64,000 nucleotides of DNA from Lineus longissimus (lineage: Eukaryota; Nemertea; Pilidiophora; Heteronemertea; Lineidae). The DNA lies in NCBI RefSeq assembly GCF_910592395.1, contig NC_088321.1, positions 11,038,001 through 11,102,000 on the forward strand, written 5' to 3'. Of the stretch, positions 22,711 through 34,579 are shown piece after piece (the stretch's first letter is position 1; the number at the start of each line of letters is the position of its first letter). Below the pieces are notes generated by a model. The model did no database searches. It saw only the letters and a program-made list of their open reading frames with translations, and was not told where the DNA came from. The translations under genes and the position numbers were made by a program.

Positions 22711-22714
22711 TAAA

Positions 22715-23590
22715 AAATATTATTTCCGCAGAGTAAGGTTATTTGTTATTCATTCAATACAAATCTACCTTGTACCTCCAACTGTTTGATTGTGCAAAAA
22801 CCAATACCATTCACGCGTGCGCCTAATCCGCTGCCCAAAGGCCTCTGTCAGACGATGACTTTGGGGTAATAAGTCATATATTCGCCTTGCAAATCATCAC
22901 AGGGCGCCGACATCCAACAAAAATAAAACAGGTGCTACAAAGCTGTCTTCGTATCGTTATTTTTCAGTCAATTAAAAACAAAACCAAAAATATCAAACAA
23001 GCTAAAAATACATTTGTTGGCGAACTGAATGCTGTATCCTTTCTTTAGTGAGCAGGAGAAATCCCCAATATATACAAACTGTACAGATAATCCCAAGGGT
23101 CACCAAGGCAATCTTCAGGTAGGTTAGAACTTCCCCCATGAAAGACGATTCGTTGGGTTCCTAGTTCTGTTACTTGTTAGGCAATATGCCTACATTGTAA
23201 GTAACCCTTTGCGTGCAATTGCATTCTTGATCTGTCTTCTTCTTTCGCGTTAGTGCGGGCACTTGTTGTCTGAGGTAAAACTTTGTCACAAAAAGTAGAT
23301 TCAGATACATCAGCCTACAAGGAATTCTTCTTCTGGTGATTTTACGGCAAGGGTCGCGTTTAAGGTGACTGCACATCACCCACCAACTCAACGTTTCGGG
23401 GACGTTTTAATATTGCATTAATCGATTAATTTCAATCGGGAAAAAAAGATCCGGAAGAAAACAGGAATGGAGGAGACGATGTTTCATTTTACATGTAGTA
23501 ATTAACAACGGCAACACAACATAATTCGGGTATAAAATTAAAAAACTAGCACTTTCATGATATATGACAGGATATATTGAGCTATTTTTT
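22715..23590. other. No gene recognised
   Basis: There are no convincing exons. A weak similarity between 23320-23370 and 22640-22700 suggests an old local duplication. Confidence 0.4.
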
Positions 23591-23591
23591 A

Positions 23592-23968
23592 TAGGTCAGA
23601 AAAGTGTCTCTGAAATATTTGCTTTTGATAATGACATCAAATGCCGCATACAACATTCTCTACACTCAATACTGATCACCTGAACCAAATTTCAAATATA
23701 TCAATGCTCTGCAAGTGTGGGAAATTCAGACCTGTAAAAAGTTCTATCCCAACTTTGTGCATGTGTCTGATTTGTTTACTTCTTATAGCCAAAGCTCTTA
23801 CTCAAACTGTTGCATAATCCAAAACTATTTATGTTGTGATACTCAAGAGTCACCTCTTCAATATCCATGCTTGGGTTGGCTGAATAATTCCATGGTTTCC
23901 GGAATATGATTCAAAAACATTGCCAGGGGCTACAATTAGACCGGGGCTACAAATACCCCATTTTACCT
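23592..23968 (+). mobile_element. Right-end fragment of the Tigger-like element
   Basis: The fragment aligns through its length with 10047-10423. Shared blocks include GACATCAAATGC, ACTCAAGAGTCACCTCTT, AATATCCATGCTTGGG, GGCTGAATAATTCCATGGTT, and the terminus CAGGGGCTACAATTAGACCG, then GGGCTACAAATACCCC. This copy keeps the terminal repeat better than the 10-kb copy. No transposase sequence lies upstream, so it is a truncated or solo-end copy. Confidence 0.8.
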
Positions 23969-23969
23969 T

Positions 23970-26900
23970 ACACAAAATACTCCATATCAACAAAATATAA
24001 ATGATCCAAAGGGTTCCTACGGTACACCGGCATAACTAAAGTTCCGTTGCTCGCAAAGAGGTTTGATGCTTTGATCATGCTTCATTCGGGCTACATGTAC
24101 ATGTACTACCATTTTCAGTCCTTTTCCCACTACTTATACAAATTCGCGGATAGTTAACTAGAACAATGCTTTTAATTTTAGACACTTGATATCCGAGCCG
24201 CTTGTCAATTTCATCACATCATTAACTGTGAATACGTTCTGTTGCGTATTGAGATAAGTTTTAGTATTGCCCTATTTTTGGGACACTCTGTATACAGTAG
24301 TCTACATTATGTTCTTGAGGTTTTCTCTACAACGTGGGTTTTTTCGCTCTTGCCAACTTCCGCCCAATGGAAGTGTTGTTTTGGTAATTTTCTCGCGAAA
24401 GTTTACCATTTTTTGCCACAAGCAAATGAATGCAATTTCTCCAAACCCGCACACTGTGGTGGAGAGGGTCCTCTCAACGTTCTGTAAGTACTGACAAGGT
24501 TAAATAATATGTAAAAGATGTTTTTATTTGGGCACAAAGTTGTGCATGTAATCTCATCGGGTGATGCCTGTTCACTTCGGACACCCGCGCTGGTTGAATA
24601 GCTCTCTGCTCCAGTTTATAGCAGTCTGTTGATAATCATGTAATTCAATAGGTTCTTAATAATCTTTTTATGAGTTTCTGAGAGTGTTGTCCGTGTACAC
24701 ACTGTTTTAGGCCAAGAAATTGAGGCTGAATTGGGCTACAGGTCATGCCAAAATTTGTCACATGTAGTTCCATCTTATAACGCCAGAGGGCGACTGTGTA
24801 GTGTTGGTGAGTTTACAGCTTTTGCAGTTGTATTTGTTTTCAGATCTGAAATATTTTAGTTCTGTTAGTTATGAGTCCTGTATTTGTGTATTTGCAGAAA
24901 ACCATATCACACCTTACATCGTAAGAATAAAGGCTTGGTCTAAGACGTTGAAGTTAAATCCGGAGTACAGTTCGTCCTTTCCCCTCTCTGGTCCACACGT
25001 TCCGTATAAAGTTACACTGTATGTTTACAATACAAAGACAGGGACGTTGGTTTAGTTGTAAATATTGGTTGAGAATCCATCAATACACATGATGTTGCTT
25101 GCTGTAATTCCTGTTTTTTTTGTTAAAAGGTGAAAGTCACTTAATGTTTACTAAAAGTACCTATCATCATTATCACCATCTTGAAAAAATGATTATTTGA
25201 TATATGCAGCCAAATGCAATAAACATGACACGAACTTAAAGATCATAGAAATACCAAAGCCCTAGGATGAATGTCGTGTTTCATTAAAATCGCGTAAAAA
25301 TTATCGAAGCCTAAACATCCTTAGAGTCACGGGTTGGTTCACTCCCATACATAACCTGATTATAACACCTGCAGCAGGGGATAAAATTAAGTAAAACGGC
25401 CATTGCAAATTGCATGCATGACCGTGCCGACGGAAGAGAAAGCATATACGTCACTTCTCCTCTGTCAGCAAGATAACAACCAATGACAAATGCGTATTTG
25501 GATATAGTTTTTACAACGCTGGTAAAATTCCTGGAATCGTAGAAATTCTATCCAATCATTCGCATGTGCACGTTGTCCCATTCGGTCTCACCATTACTAC
25601 ATTCATTTAAGGAGGTGAAAGATTGTATCACTGGATAATCTCATAATATTATGATCAAAGACATACGTAATCATCAGATCGTTAATCGAATAAATCGTTC
25701 GAGGCGATCTGTTTGATTTAGCATTTTAGGTCAATCAATCGAACTTTGAAGCCAGTATCAGCCAATCGGATGAGACTGCATCCGTGTCGTAATTTCAACA
25801 GTTCAAAGTGGAATACTCTGAGCGAAACTAACAAAAAAGAACTTCATCAGCCATGTTTGATGAAGCGTCAGTTTAGGCCCTCTTTCTTACGCTGCAATAA
25901 ATATACGCACAATGCCAAGGAAGGACCATTTTGACCAACACGGTTTTTATATCGCCTCAATTTAAAACCATGGCAACCATTGCCCCCTTCATCATTATCT
26001 ACAAATAGGCGGCTGCATGTATTATAGCAACATGCCTTTCCCCGCAAGTCGGGTGTAACTAAAATTATATGATAATTGTACACCATTTGCCTTGTTGGCA
26101 AAAGCCTTGGGTTCTATTTCTTTTTGCACGGCCATTACTTTGTGAGAAGATCATTATTTCAGAATCTGTGAAATATCTGATGAAATGAATAATAACGGAA
26201 GCTGTGTGGCGATGGAAACTTGACCGAGCATATACAACACCCCGGATAATAGCACCACATTTCCCGAGGGCATTCCTAGGCTGGGCTCGGATCGAGTCAG
26301 GATTTTCTCGAAATGTCGCCACAATTCTAAAAGTCTATTTGGTCATCCAAAATAAAACGACTTCCTAGAGAACAGTTTGGTCAATTAAACGTGAAAAAAA
26401 GCGAGAGCAAAAAGTGCCTTTTGAGCGCAGTAGTACGTAGCTCAGGACAATAGCTACGAGAATAAAACACATGGATATCAGCAGTGACTTCACTGTATAC
26501 AATACTTGAATACCCTGCTACGTTATTGGCTCACCAAATGTAAGTGTTTCGAATCATCAAGTTCTGATTTTGATGCAACCTTTTTTTCTGCATTTTCTGC
26601 AAATTTGCGAGATGAGCTTAAAACTAGGGATGACATTTCTAGAAAATCCTGCCTAGATCCGAGGCCAACGGGAAATGCCTTCGGAAACGAGGTGCCGATT
26701 CTATACAGGGTAATCTACTAGTATATCATCAAGTTAATGTAGCTTAATCTATACCTGATATCATGTATATCCATCAAGATGAGTTGAGATAGGAATTCAC
26801 TTACTAGCTACTTTGGAGTGCCTTACTAAGTCTTAGTTGCGGTGATTTAGAACTAAACCACATTCAACCTACGAATCCATAGCTAGCTAGGAGTTTATAT

Positions 26901-27736
26901 GTCATTGATCAGACCCAGCAGATATACAACACTTTACTCGAGATGAGGAAAGGCAAACGTTAGCAATAAAGCTTTCAAATCAGTCGCGGTGTGAATCCTG
27001 TTTGGCCATTTACACAGCAAATACGACGTACTTTATTCATAATAGTATTTCTACATCACCGAGATGCATCAGCCATAGCGATGACAATTTGTGTTCCCAG
27101 CTGTGATTTTATTAAAGGGACAAGCACGGGATGATATGTTGTTTTTTGTATGGAAATACCTTCCAGCGGGACCGCGGCTTCTCCAAGCAAGAACAGAGGC
27201 GTCGGACCAATCACTAAAACTGCAATTAGGCAGGGCACTGACAAATGGAATGTAAGCGTAGGGTAGGTCTTTACCTGAAGTTCGCAAGACACGACCAAAA
27301 CCACCTTGCACCACCAGCGAAAATTATGTATTAGCGATTTGGCAAGGATGGATATTATAAGCTGGATCAGTGGAACTGCATCTGATATTTTTCATACAAT
27401 GAATGTCCTTTTCATAAATGTTTTGAACGTAAAATTGTTATACTTTATGAGGCTATTGAAAATGTTATTGACCACTAGATATCACCGTTTCAAATGCGCT
27501 TGCCCTTCTTGTTGGCACGCCATGCCTTGCAGGCTACTGATTATTCATATTCGGAGGCGACTCATACCAGGATAATAAAGCCAATTACTCGAGGACAATA
27601 ACTGCATATTGATCAATATGTATTTGGATACCACATAGACTTCCGGAATGTTATATCTAGCATACCAGGGGAGTTGACGTCTGGTGGTGTCATGCCAGTC
27701 ACCAACACTCTCTGTGCGCGATGTCCATCGAGCCTT
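23970..27736. other. No gene recognised over ~3.7 kb
   Basis: Open frames are short and overlapping. A possible exon-like stretch at about 26600-26715 (residues NLRDELKTRDDISRKS) lacks a good acceptor. No tandem repeat or clear mobile element was seen. Confidence 0.4.
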
Positions 27737-27737
27737 T

Positions 27738-28190
27738 AGCTTGCAGCACACTAGCCGCCAACTTCGGCGTTCACAGGCTTTTTTTGCCGTAAGAGTTTCC
27801 TGAACGCCTGAAAAATCCCCAGTCTCCTACGAACGGCGTCGACGAACGCGGCTTGATGCCACTTGCCGCAACAAAACGCCAAATATCTATCATGTTTGAT
27901 TTTTGACGCGTGTCGCCGCGCCTGAATGCAAGAAGAAGCCAGGTGTGCTATGGATGGCCGCCTGACTTGGCGTCGGCGGTGAGGCTATGGCCAATCAGCG
28001 TGCGTCTTGATGTCACATGATTTCAAAATGGCAGCCTCCATGATTTACGAATGGCGGAAATGACGCTACTGGACGCCAATTCTGAGCAGGTGTGCTCTGA
28101 CCGGGATCCACTGGCCGCCAACTTTGGCGTCGAGAGGCGTCAGCCGAACACTTCTTGTCGCCAAAGTTGGCGGCTAGTGTGCTGCAAGCT
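27738..28190. mobile_element. Inverted-repeat element, 453 bp, with CACTAGCCGCC in the ends
   Basis: AGCTTGCAGCACACTAGCCG, then CCAACTTCGGCG, at the left is mirrored by CGCCAAAGTTGGCGGCTAGT, then GTGCTGCAAGCT, at the right; the 32-nt arms have one mismatch. A third, direct copy of GGCCGCCAACTTTGGCG sits at about 28113. The core is CG-rich (GGCGTC, GCCGC motifs). No transposase is present. TTT flanks both ends and could be a 3-bp target duplication. The CACTA motif is not terminal, so membership of the CACTA superfamily is uncertain. Confidence 0.85.
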
Positions 28191-29440
28191 TTTGCGTCAG
28201 CTTTGATCCCCAAGACCCAATTCGATTGCCTCGAACGCCAGGAATCAGTGTGTACTTCTGTCAGTGTGTAGAACTTGTTGCGTTCAGGAACCTCGTTCAT
28301 CAACACTCTAACGTTTGGATTGCATCACTTAATAAGAATACTGCTAGAGTGTGTGATCCGAGTCACCAGATTGCACGGGACTAAAATCTGAGCTTCAAAT
28401 GAAAATGCCGCAGCGGGACGCCTTTTGGATAGCATGGATAACCTAAAAATGGCAGCTTTTGCCAAGTGCACCACAGATATCAATCTGTCCATGTGTTTAG
28501 AGGTCTTTTAAAACACTTGATACGTATGGGTATCGGAAATATGGTCCAACAACATGATTCTTAGGCACTGCGAGCGCTGTCACCAGGCATTGAACGAAAG
28601 CGACAAGTCCCGTATGACTGTGCTATATATAATTTACGATAATTTGTCAAAGTTCGCAATTTTTTTCACAAAAAGCTCGATAAAGTGTTAAAAGGAGCAT
28701 AATCTAGCAATACTGACTCAGCTAACTATGTTGCAATATAACCAACTACCAAAAAAAAGTCCCGCTGCTCTAAATATCAGATATAGATTGACCAACGGTT
28801 GCCCTAGCAACTCACCAAGTTGGCAAAAGTAGTATCTGATTACTCGCGTGAATACTGACGGGTACCTGTCGGGGCTTTTGAGTCATTTTGTGTACTTGCC
28901 TTAGGCTACTGAACATTAATATCACGGTAATCATCACCACCGTAACCAAATTTTGAGCCTTTACTTTTATAGAACTGAACTTTTTATAAAAAAATCCTTA
29001 ATAGATTTTACTAACCAATTGCAAGACCGTTGGGCAGACTAGGTATAAGAGCGACAGAAAGAAACCAAAAAATCAAAGTACAGTTGATGCTGCTGATGAC
29101 TATTTTCCAATGCTTCATCAATGTTTTCCGGCCGATGAACTGATTTCAACGAACTTGCGTTTTTCGCCAGAAAACAACAAAGGAAAACTCTAACAGATTA
29201 TTCAAAGGTGACGACGAGAACCATAAAATCAAATTCCATGGGCCTCAGAAAAAAGATATCTGAGACAAAATCAACACGTTCTACAGCCTTGCTTTTTAGC
29301 GGCGAGACATATTCAAACATCAAGAGAGGTTTATTTCGCGCGTTAGACGCCGATGGTTGTGCGTTGGAGTTACATTCGTTTTTGAAAACGAAGACGCGAT
29401 CAGGGCAATAACACCAAATATGATGGGTTTTGTAAACCCT
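28191..29440. other. No gene recognised
   Basis: No coding sequence or repeat recognised apart from ordinary A/T runs. Confidence 0.35.
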
Positions 29441-29442
29441 AC

Positions 29443-29542
29443 GACGGATTTTGAGGTATGCGCAGCGTATATGTAAGTGTATTTGATCGACCGACGGATT
29501 TCGAGGTATGCGCAGCGTACATGTAAGTGTATTTGATCGACG
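29443..29542 (+). repeat. Tandem duplication, 50-bp unit, two copies
   Basis: GACGGATTT(T/C)GAGGTATGCG, then CAGCGTA(T/C)ATGTAAGTG, then TATTTGATCGAC starts at 29443 and again at 29493, with two substitutions. It is therefore a recent duplication. Confidence 0.9.
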
Positions 29543-30403
29543 GCCGTTTTTGAAGAGATCTCCCAGTCCGATTCATGCTGAACTGAGTACGAAGATGATC
29601 TGGAGAGTCCCATTAATGAATTCGTGCCGGTGTATAACCTTAAAATGATTCGGTTACGTACGTTAATCCGTGGTCTATTGACAGTGCGGTCATATACCAT
29701 AATCAGTCAGTCAGAATACAATACGGCAGGACACTTTTGCCAGGGGGGCATTTTTTACTTCCACACCGAACTGAATGAAACCCCAGATTCAATTAGCGCA
29801 CGGAGTTAAACACAACACATCACGTAAATGCAGAAACTGGAGATTAACACGAATCGAATGTGACAGCAACATCAGTGTTGGCATATCTCACAACTTGTCA
29901 GTTGATTTTTCTTGTCTCTCGTTTAATCCAATGTTGCCTGGGGAACTGCTACTTGGTATTTTATATCACATGTTCGAATCACGTTGGAAAGTGTAAAAAT
30001 CAGACGTTTATTAGATATATTGACAACCCTATTGGCATAACAGTCAACACGTCTGATACGGATAGACAGTTCTGGCCATAACATGACTCTTTGCGCACAA
30101 CATTACACCACACTACCTAGTACATTGAGCAACCGCAGATCTAGGGCCAGTGATATAATCTACCTCCAGAGAACCATTTTGTATACTTTTGACGTGCTGG
30201 TTCTGTAAATGCAATGCAAACCACACAATTTTCGCTTGCTTATCGGGGATATTGCCAATGATCTCATTTTGCGAAAATAAACAATAGCTGTAAAATAATT
30301 TTGAAATAAAACTGAAATACATTTCACAACTGCCAAATGAATATTTTGCGGTTTACTGTAGAACATAGCATTAAAATCAACAATGCACTTGAAATCCCTT
30401 CAG

Positions 30404-30481
30404 GTGCAATTTGAATCAATTGAGAACGCCATGATGGAGTCCCCTATCGTCGATCTCATGAACCTGGCCTGTGATAAGTCA
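30404..30481 (+). CDS. Candidate internal coding exon, 26 codons
   Basis: The segment is bounded by a good acceptor (AAATCCCTTCAG before 30404) and a consensus donor (GTAAGTG from 30482). It is exactly 78 nt, so it is symmetric, phase 0-0. The translation begins VQFESIENAM and ends LMNLACDKS, with balanced, globular-protein composition and no low complexity. Base composition rises relative to its AT-rich flanks. I do not recognise the family. Neighbouring exons of the same gene were not found, so this would be an isolated exon between long introns. It is the best exon candidate in the window, but chance cannot be excluded. Confidence 0.38.
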
Positions 30482-30599
30482 GTAAGTGTTTTTTTTCTTA
30501 TCACGATAATATCATTTTTACTTTCCCTGCCAAAATTTGCCAAGAATTCAAAAACTGAGGCCCTTTTTGGATTGGCCTAAAACCTACTGTTAAATCTTA

Positions 30600-31357
30600 C
30601 CTCGTGCGATAAACTTGTTCATAGCCCAATTCATGAGATGGGGTGCCGCGAGCCGATGACCACTTGTCAAACAGACCCATTCTCACAATGTTTTTTCAGT
30701 TACTCACTGGGCCAATTTGCCTGGGGGTCTCATATGATAGTCATCTTATAGCCTAATTTATCAGATGACGGGTTATCACTAGACCACTTGAAATGCACAT
30801 GTTGACGATGTGGCCGCAAGCCATGATGGATAAGCTCTCCGCATCTCCATTATCGGGGGCGGTGGCTACCGCGTCTCTGCTTGGCACAAGTATAATCCAT
30901 TGCTATCGGGAGACAAGATTTCAAAATAAAAGAGTTATGCACGTTACGCCCGTTCGAAGGAGGTTGCTGTTCTGCGGTCAGTTTTGAAGTTGTGTGCTTT
31001 AGTTATATTAAACGACAATAACAAAGACTTTTCCTTATGAACTTTCAAAAGTTAGGCGTCGCATATTTATCAACAGAAAACCCGCCCGCAAGACAATGCT
31101 TAACATAGGTGGACGCACCCGTAACAAGAGACGTCATTTCTGATGGCGTATTTGAGCTGTGCGGCGGTAGGAATAGGTTGCCTGCATAGTCTATCATAAA
31201 CCACAAACACTTTACTTACAATTGACTTAGAAAGGGGCATACAATGATCAAGTTGATAACACGAAACCCACCCTCAAAACCATACCATAGATCAGCCCCA
31301 AAGGGAGGATAATCTGTAATAACAGAGCAGTTCCATGTTTTAAGGAGCGTCGATCTC
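30600..31357. other. No gene recognised
   Basis: A phrase similar to TTCATGAGATGGGGTGCCGC at about 30629 recurs loosely near 30755 (TTTATCAGATGACGGGTT), hinting at an old duplication of roughly 125 bp. Nothing else is evident. Confidence 0.35.
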
Positions 31358-31422
31358 TACGACGACGACAACAACAACAGCAACTACAACAACAACAACA
31401 GCAACAGCAGCAAGTACAGCAA
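31358..31422 (+). repeat. CAA/CAG-type microsatellite
   Basis: (GAC)n passes into (AACAAC)n with interspersed CAG. The complement gives an artefactual poly-Cys run in the minus-strand frame 31248-31589. Confidence 0.9.
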
Positions 31423-31429
31423 TGACAAG

Positions 31430-33050
31430 GCCGCGCCTCTCTACTGCAGATGCTGTGTATTTTAATAAATTCAATTCCGCAATAGGGCGAATAGTCCCGC
31501 CCTATAATAATTGTTCGGCGAGCTTGTGGAAAAAGAGCGTGTAGCTTTGAAGCCAGTGACCCAATGAGATTTATACTTCTATTTGACATTCCTTACTAAT
31601 TACGACTGTGTCTAGATAGGTGTCTATAGAGTCCACTGTACGTAGACGAGTAATACAGAGTCGCTCTTTCAAACGATTTTCCGTTGAGAGGTGTAACTTG
31701 AGACAACGTTAACTATAAATGGTGGAGTGGCAATTGTATCCGCTAGATGGCGCAGTGAGTCACCTACATTTTCAGGGTTGATACCAAGGTAGGTTTTTCG
31801 ACGAACGGCGTGGGCAAGCTAATACCACTACGTACACTCAGATCCTCAGTTGAGAATTTGAGCCCAAGAGACTCACTTTGACGGAACTGGTAACATTTTA
31901 ACTCACTGTGCACCTTCCTTGTACTGCGATTCAGAAGAGACGTGATATTGAGGTACTCTACGTAGGGCCCGGATGTAGAGTTTTGGTCATATTTCGTCGA
32001 TGATTTCACGAAGTGCCCCATCAGAAAAATTTTCATTTTGAGAAAACTCAATTCAAAGATTCTTTACAGTTTGAATGACTCTGGATTGGACCCATAATTG
32101 CCCTTCATTTTATTATGAAAACTACTTTGAATACCATCATGATAATTGGTGTGTAAGTAGACATGGGCAGTAGAACCAAGATGGCGCTGTTATCTCAATT
32201 TCAGAAAAATTGTAGATTGGTTACTTTGTGAAATCATTGACGATTTTTGAACTCGGCACTCAGCACAGCCATGTAATCTATATGATGACTAGACCGCAGG
32301 TGCTCTCTATCCAGCAAATCGACACCACGGGTTCTGCTAAAATCCTAACCCACACATCTCATGTTCTGGAACGGAATCTCCAATAATATAGAAAAACCAA
32401 CTTGGTTTAGTTCCGGACGAGGCAGGTGCTCCTCGAGCGAAATAAAAACAAATAATCTGTATCTTGTATCCTATTACGTTTAGTGTACATCAGTAATAGC
32501 CTGGGTCAGTATTCCCGATATCTAGGCTACACTAAGGTCAGGTAGGGAGGGGGGGGGGGCATCCAAACAAATTGTGGTCCATGGATTCAAGGCTTCAAGA
32601 AAGCCAAGAATTCGTCCATTAGCGCGATTATTTTCAAGGGGGACTTGGTCGAAGTTGATTCAGTAATACACATTTTCCTCGTACAAGCGTAATCAGTTTC
32701 GATGGGTGAATAAGAGGGACCCTCGATCATTGGCGAAATCGTGTAACTATAATCTGACCTACCAGACTACATTTAACATTTTAAAGGTAGTCTATAGACA
32801 TGATAGACAGCAGCCAGGTAGGTCAGATTATTTAAAAAAAAGACTCGCTAGTGAGTATTCCAAGTCGTTTCATATCCACTTGATCCGGGGCCAAGACTGT
32901 ATTGGCACTTGCGCATTGCGAATCCAGTTTTCATGGAGACAAGCTTTCTCCGGACTATTTATCAACACATATCATGGACCTAATCATAGACTAATCTTGT
33001 TCCAATTATCCTGATGATATTACCGTCAAATATAGCAGTATATTGGGAAT
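31430..33050. other. No gene recognised; G run at 32549
   Basis: A minus-strand frame of 95 codons (31764-32051) is moderately protein-like (FLKMKIFLMGHF, then a Ser/Thr-rich region), but it has no domain or splice support. A run of ten G (32550-32559) follows GGGA. Confidence 0.35.
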
Positions 33051-33054
33051 ATTA

Positions 33055-34245
33055 TCACCATGTGGTGGCCTGGTTATCAAGAGTAAACAAACGCCTGGAT
33101 TATTTCACGGTCAAGCCACGGCCGATGTGGAAGTGATCTGTGTTGTATCTGACATTTAAAAACGAAAGTTTGATACTGACGCTACATACAGGGCAAGCCG
33201 ATATGAAAATTGGGACTACTATTATTGTCATCATGTGGTGATCTGCCTATCATCAATGGTACTCACGAACCGTGGATTCAGCTCAAACACCGGTCATGCG
33301 GAAGTGATCCGCAAATGTATAAAAATCGGATGAAATATATATAACAAGAGGCCCAAGGGCCTGGCACTCAGCTGAAATACCTGGGTACAATGTACAAAAC
33401 ATGGAAAGTACCTGGTAGGTCTTTTTCAACCTCATTTTTTAAAGATATTGATATGCCTATATCACGCATAAATACCATAGAAAAACGACTCTTGGAAAAA
33501 TAATGACAAAACGTGCTACTTATTACCGTGAAGAGTAGGTCAAATCGATAATATGGGTGATATACAATAGAGACTTATCAGATACACCAACCATTTAGTC
33601 ACTCAAGCTGCAGCCAAAGGCTTTGCAATGGAAAAATGTGGCTTCTAAGATGGCCACCTGGCAGCCAGAAGTGGAATCAAACCCCTAAAAGAGCGGGGAA
33701 ATTCAAATCAAGGTAAAACTAGGTCAACGCAGATTTTTGCTCAGTAACGCCAACTGTTAATATCAATCAAAAATATTCCCATTTTATATCAAAACCTACT
33801 TGCATGCAGACTTCTTCAACTTTATTTCCAGTCTTTATCTACTGGAATAACATTTCTCTGTAATTTACGCCTTTGTCCCCAGGTGAGAAGAATTTAAGTC
33901 GAACCGTGCTAAATTTTCTGTCAGGGACACTTCTTTGGCTGTTCTTCCTCATGGCCAGATTTGAAGTGCCTCGGTCTTACGGTTACAAAACGTGCACCCA
34001 TGCTGGCGGATGGAGGGACAGACGCCATTCTGAACAGTTATTTTACTAGCGCTGCTTACTTTCGTCAGTTGAGCCAAAAAAAGGTCATTTCGATATTGCA
34101 AAAACAACGATATAACCAGAATATAACCTGCATGTGGTGTTCTGGCTTTCAACAGTGAACACGAATCCTGGATTGTTTACGTTCTAGCAACGGCACATGT
34201 GGAATCGATCCACTAACGTCTATAAAAGGTCACTACTATGATCAA
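33055..34245 (+). repeat. Divergent tandem array of three ~175-bp units, split by element A
   Basis: CATGTGGTG starts each unit (about 33059, 33233 and 34133). Each unit then shows a C(T/A)GG(T/A)TT or CCTGGATT phrase, a (G/C)ATG(T/C)GGAA(G/T)(C/T)GATC phrase and, in units two and three, a TATAAAA tract. Units two and three would be adjacent but for element A copy 2 (33343-34083). The TATAAAAGG at 34221 is therefore part of the repeat, not independent evidence of a promoter. Confidence 0.65.
33343..34083 (+). mobile_element. Dispersed repeat element A, copy 2 (most complete)
   Basis: The head AACAAGAGGCCCAAGGGCCT at 33343 and the tail CGTCAGTTGAGCCAAAAA at about 34064-34081 give a length near 740 bp. 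The head GGC(G/A)CTCAGCTGA and the tail TCAGTTGAGCC are inverted relative to each other. It aligns with 648-1470 (minus that copy's hairpin and A-rich insertions) and ends like 18950-19018. There is no convincing protein. Its insertion splits the flanking tandem array. Confidence 0.8.
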
Positions 34246-34410
34246 AACAACCATGTATTGCTTGTCGTTACATGCTCAACCACAACAACCACAGCATATG
34301 AAGACACCATATTTCAACTTCTGTAATTACATCTCACGTCCTCTTTCTGTCGCCACTTTAGCACGTACCTCAGCTAAGGGAAGATTAGGTCTCAGTTGGC
34401 AATTAGCACC

Positions 34411-34521
34411 ATGCCTATTGAAGCTAATAACATTGGGACACCTCTGTATAATAATTCCCCCGCTGAAATTGACAGAGATTGTCAGCCTGCTGGGTGTACC
34501 TTTGGTAGAAAAACGGGCAAG
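34411..34521 (+). CDS. Candidate first coding exon, 37 codons
   Basis: An ATG in reasonable context (AGCACCATGC) opens a frame that runs exactly 37 codons to a strong donor (GGGCAAG before GTATGTATA). The predicted N-terminus reads MPIEANNIGTPLYNN and continues through CQPAGCTFGRKTGK. Composition is protein-like and hydrophilic, with no signal peptide or repeat. The upstream frame is closed by a stop at 34375. No matching second exon was recognised downstream, and the nearest TATA motif is part of a tandem repeat. An alternative is an internal exon starting after the AG at 34394-34395. I do not recognise the family. Confidence 0.28.
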
Positions 34522-34579
34522 GTATGTATATATATTACGGCCATTGCGCTCATGCATTGTCAGTTGCTAAATTACTGAA

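Noticed and set aside
31248-31589. Minus frame with a long Cys run
   Set aside because: Produced by the CAA/CAG microsatellite at 31358-31422.
34221-34229. TATAAAAGG as a TATA box for the 34411 exon
   Set aside because: The motif is part of a diverged tandem repeat unit (a similar TATAAAAA occurs in the previous unit), so it gives no independent promoter evidence, and the spacing to the ATG is long.
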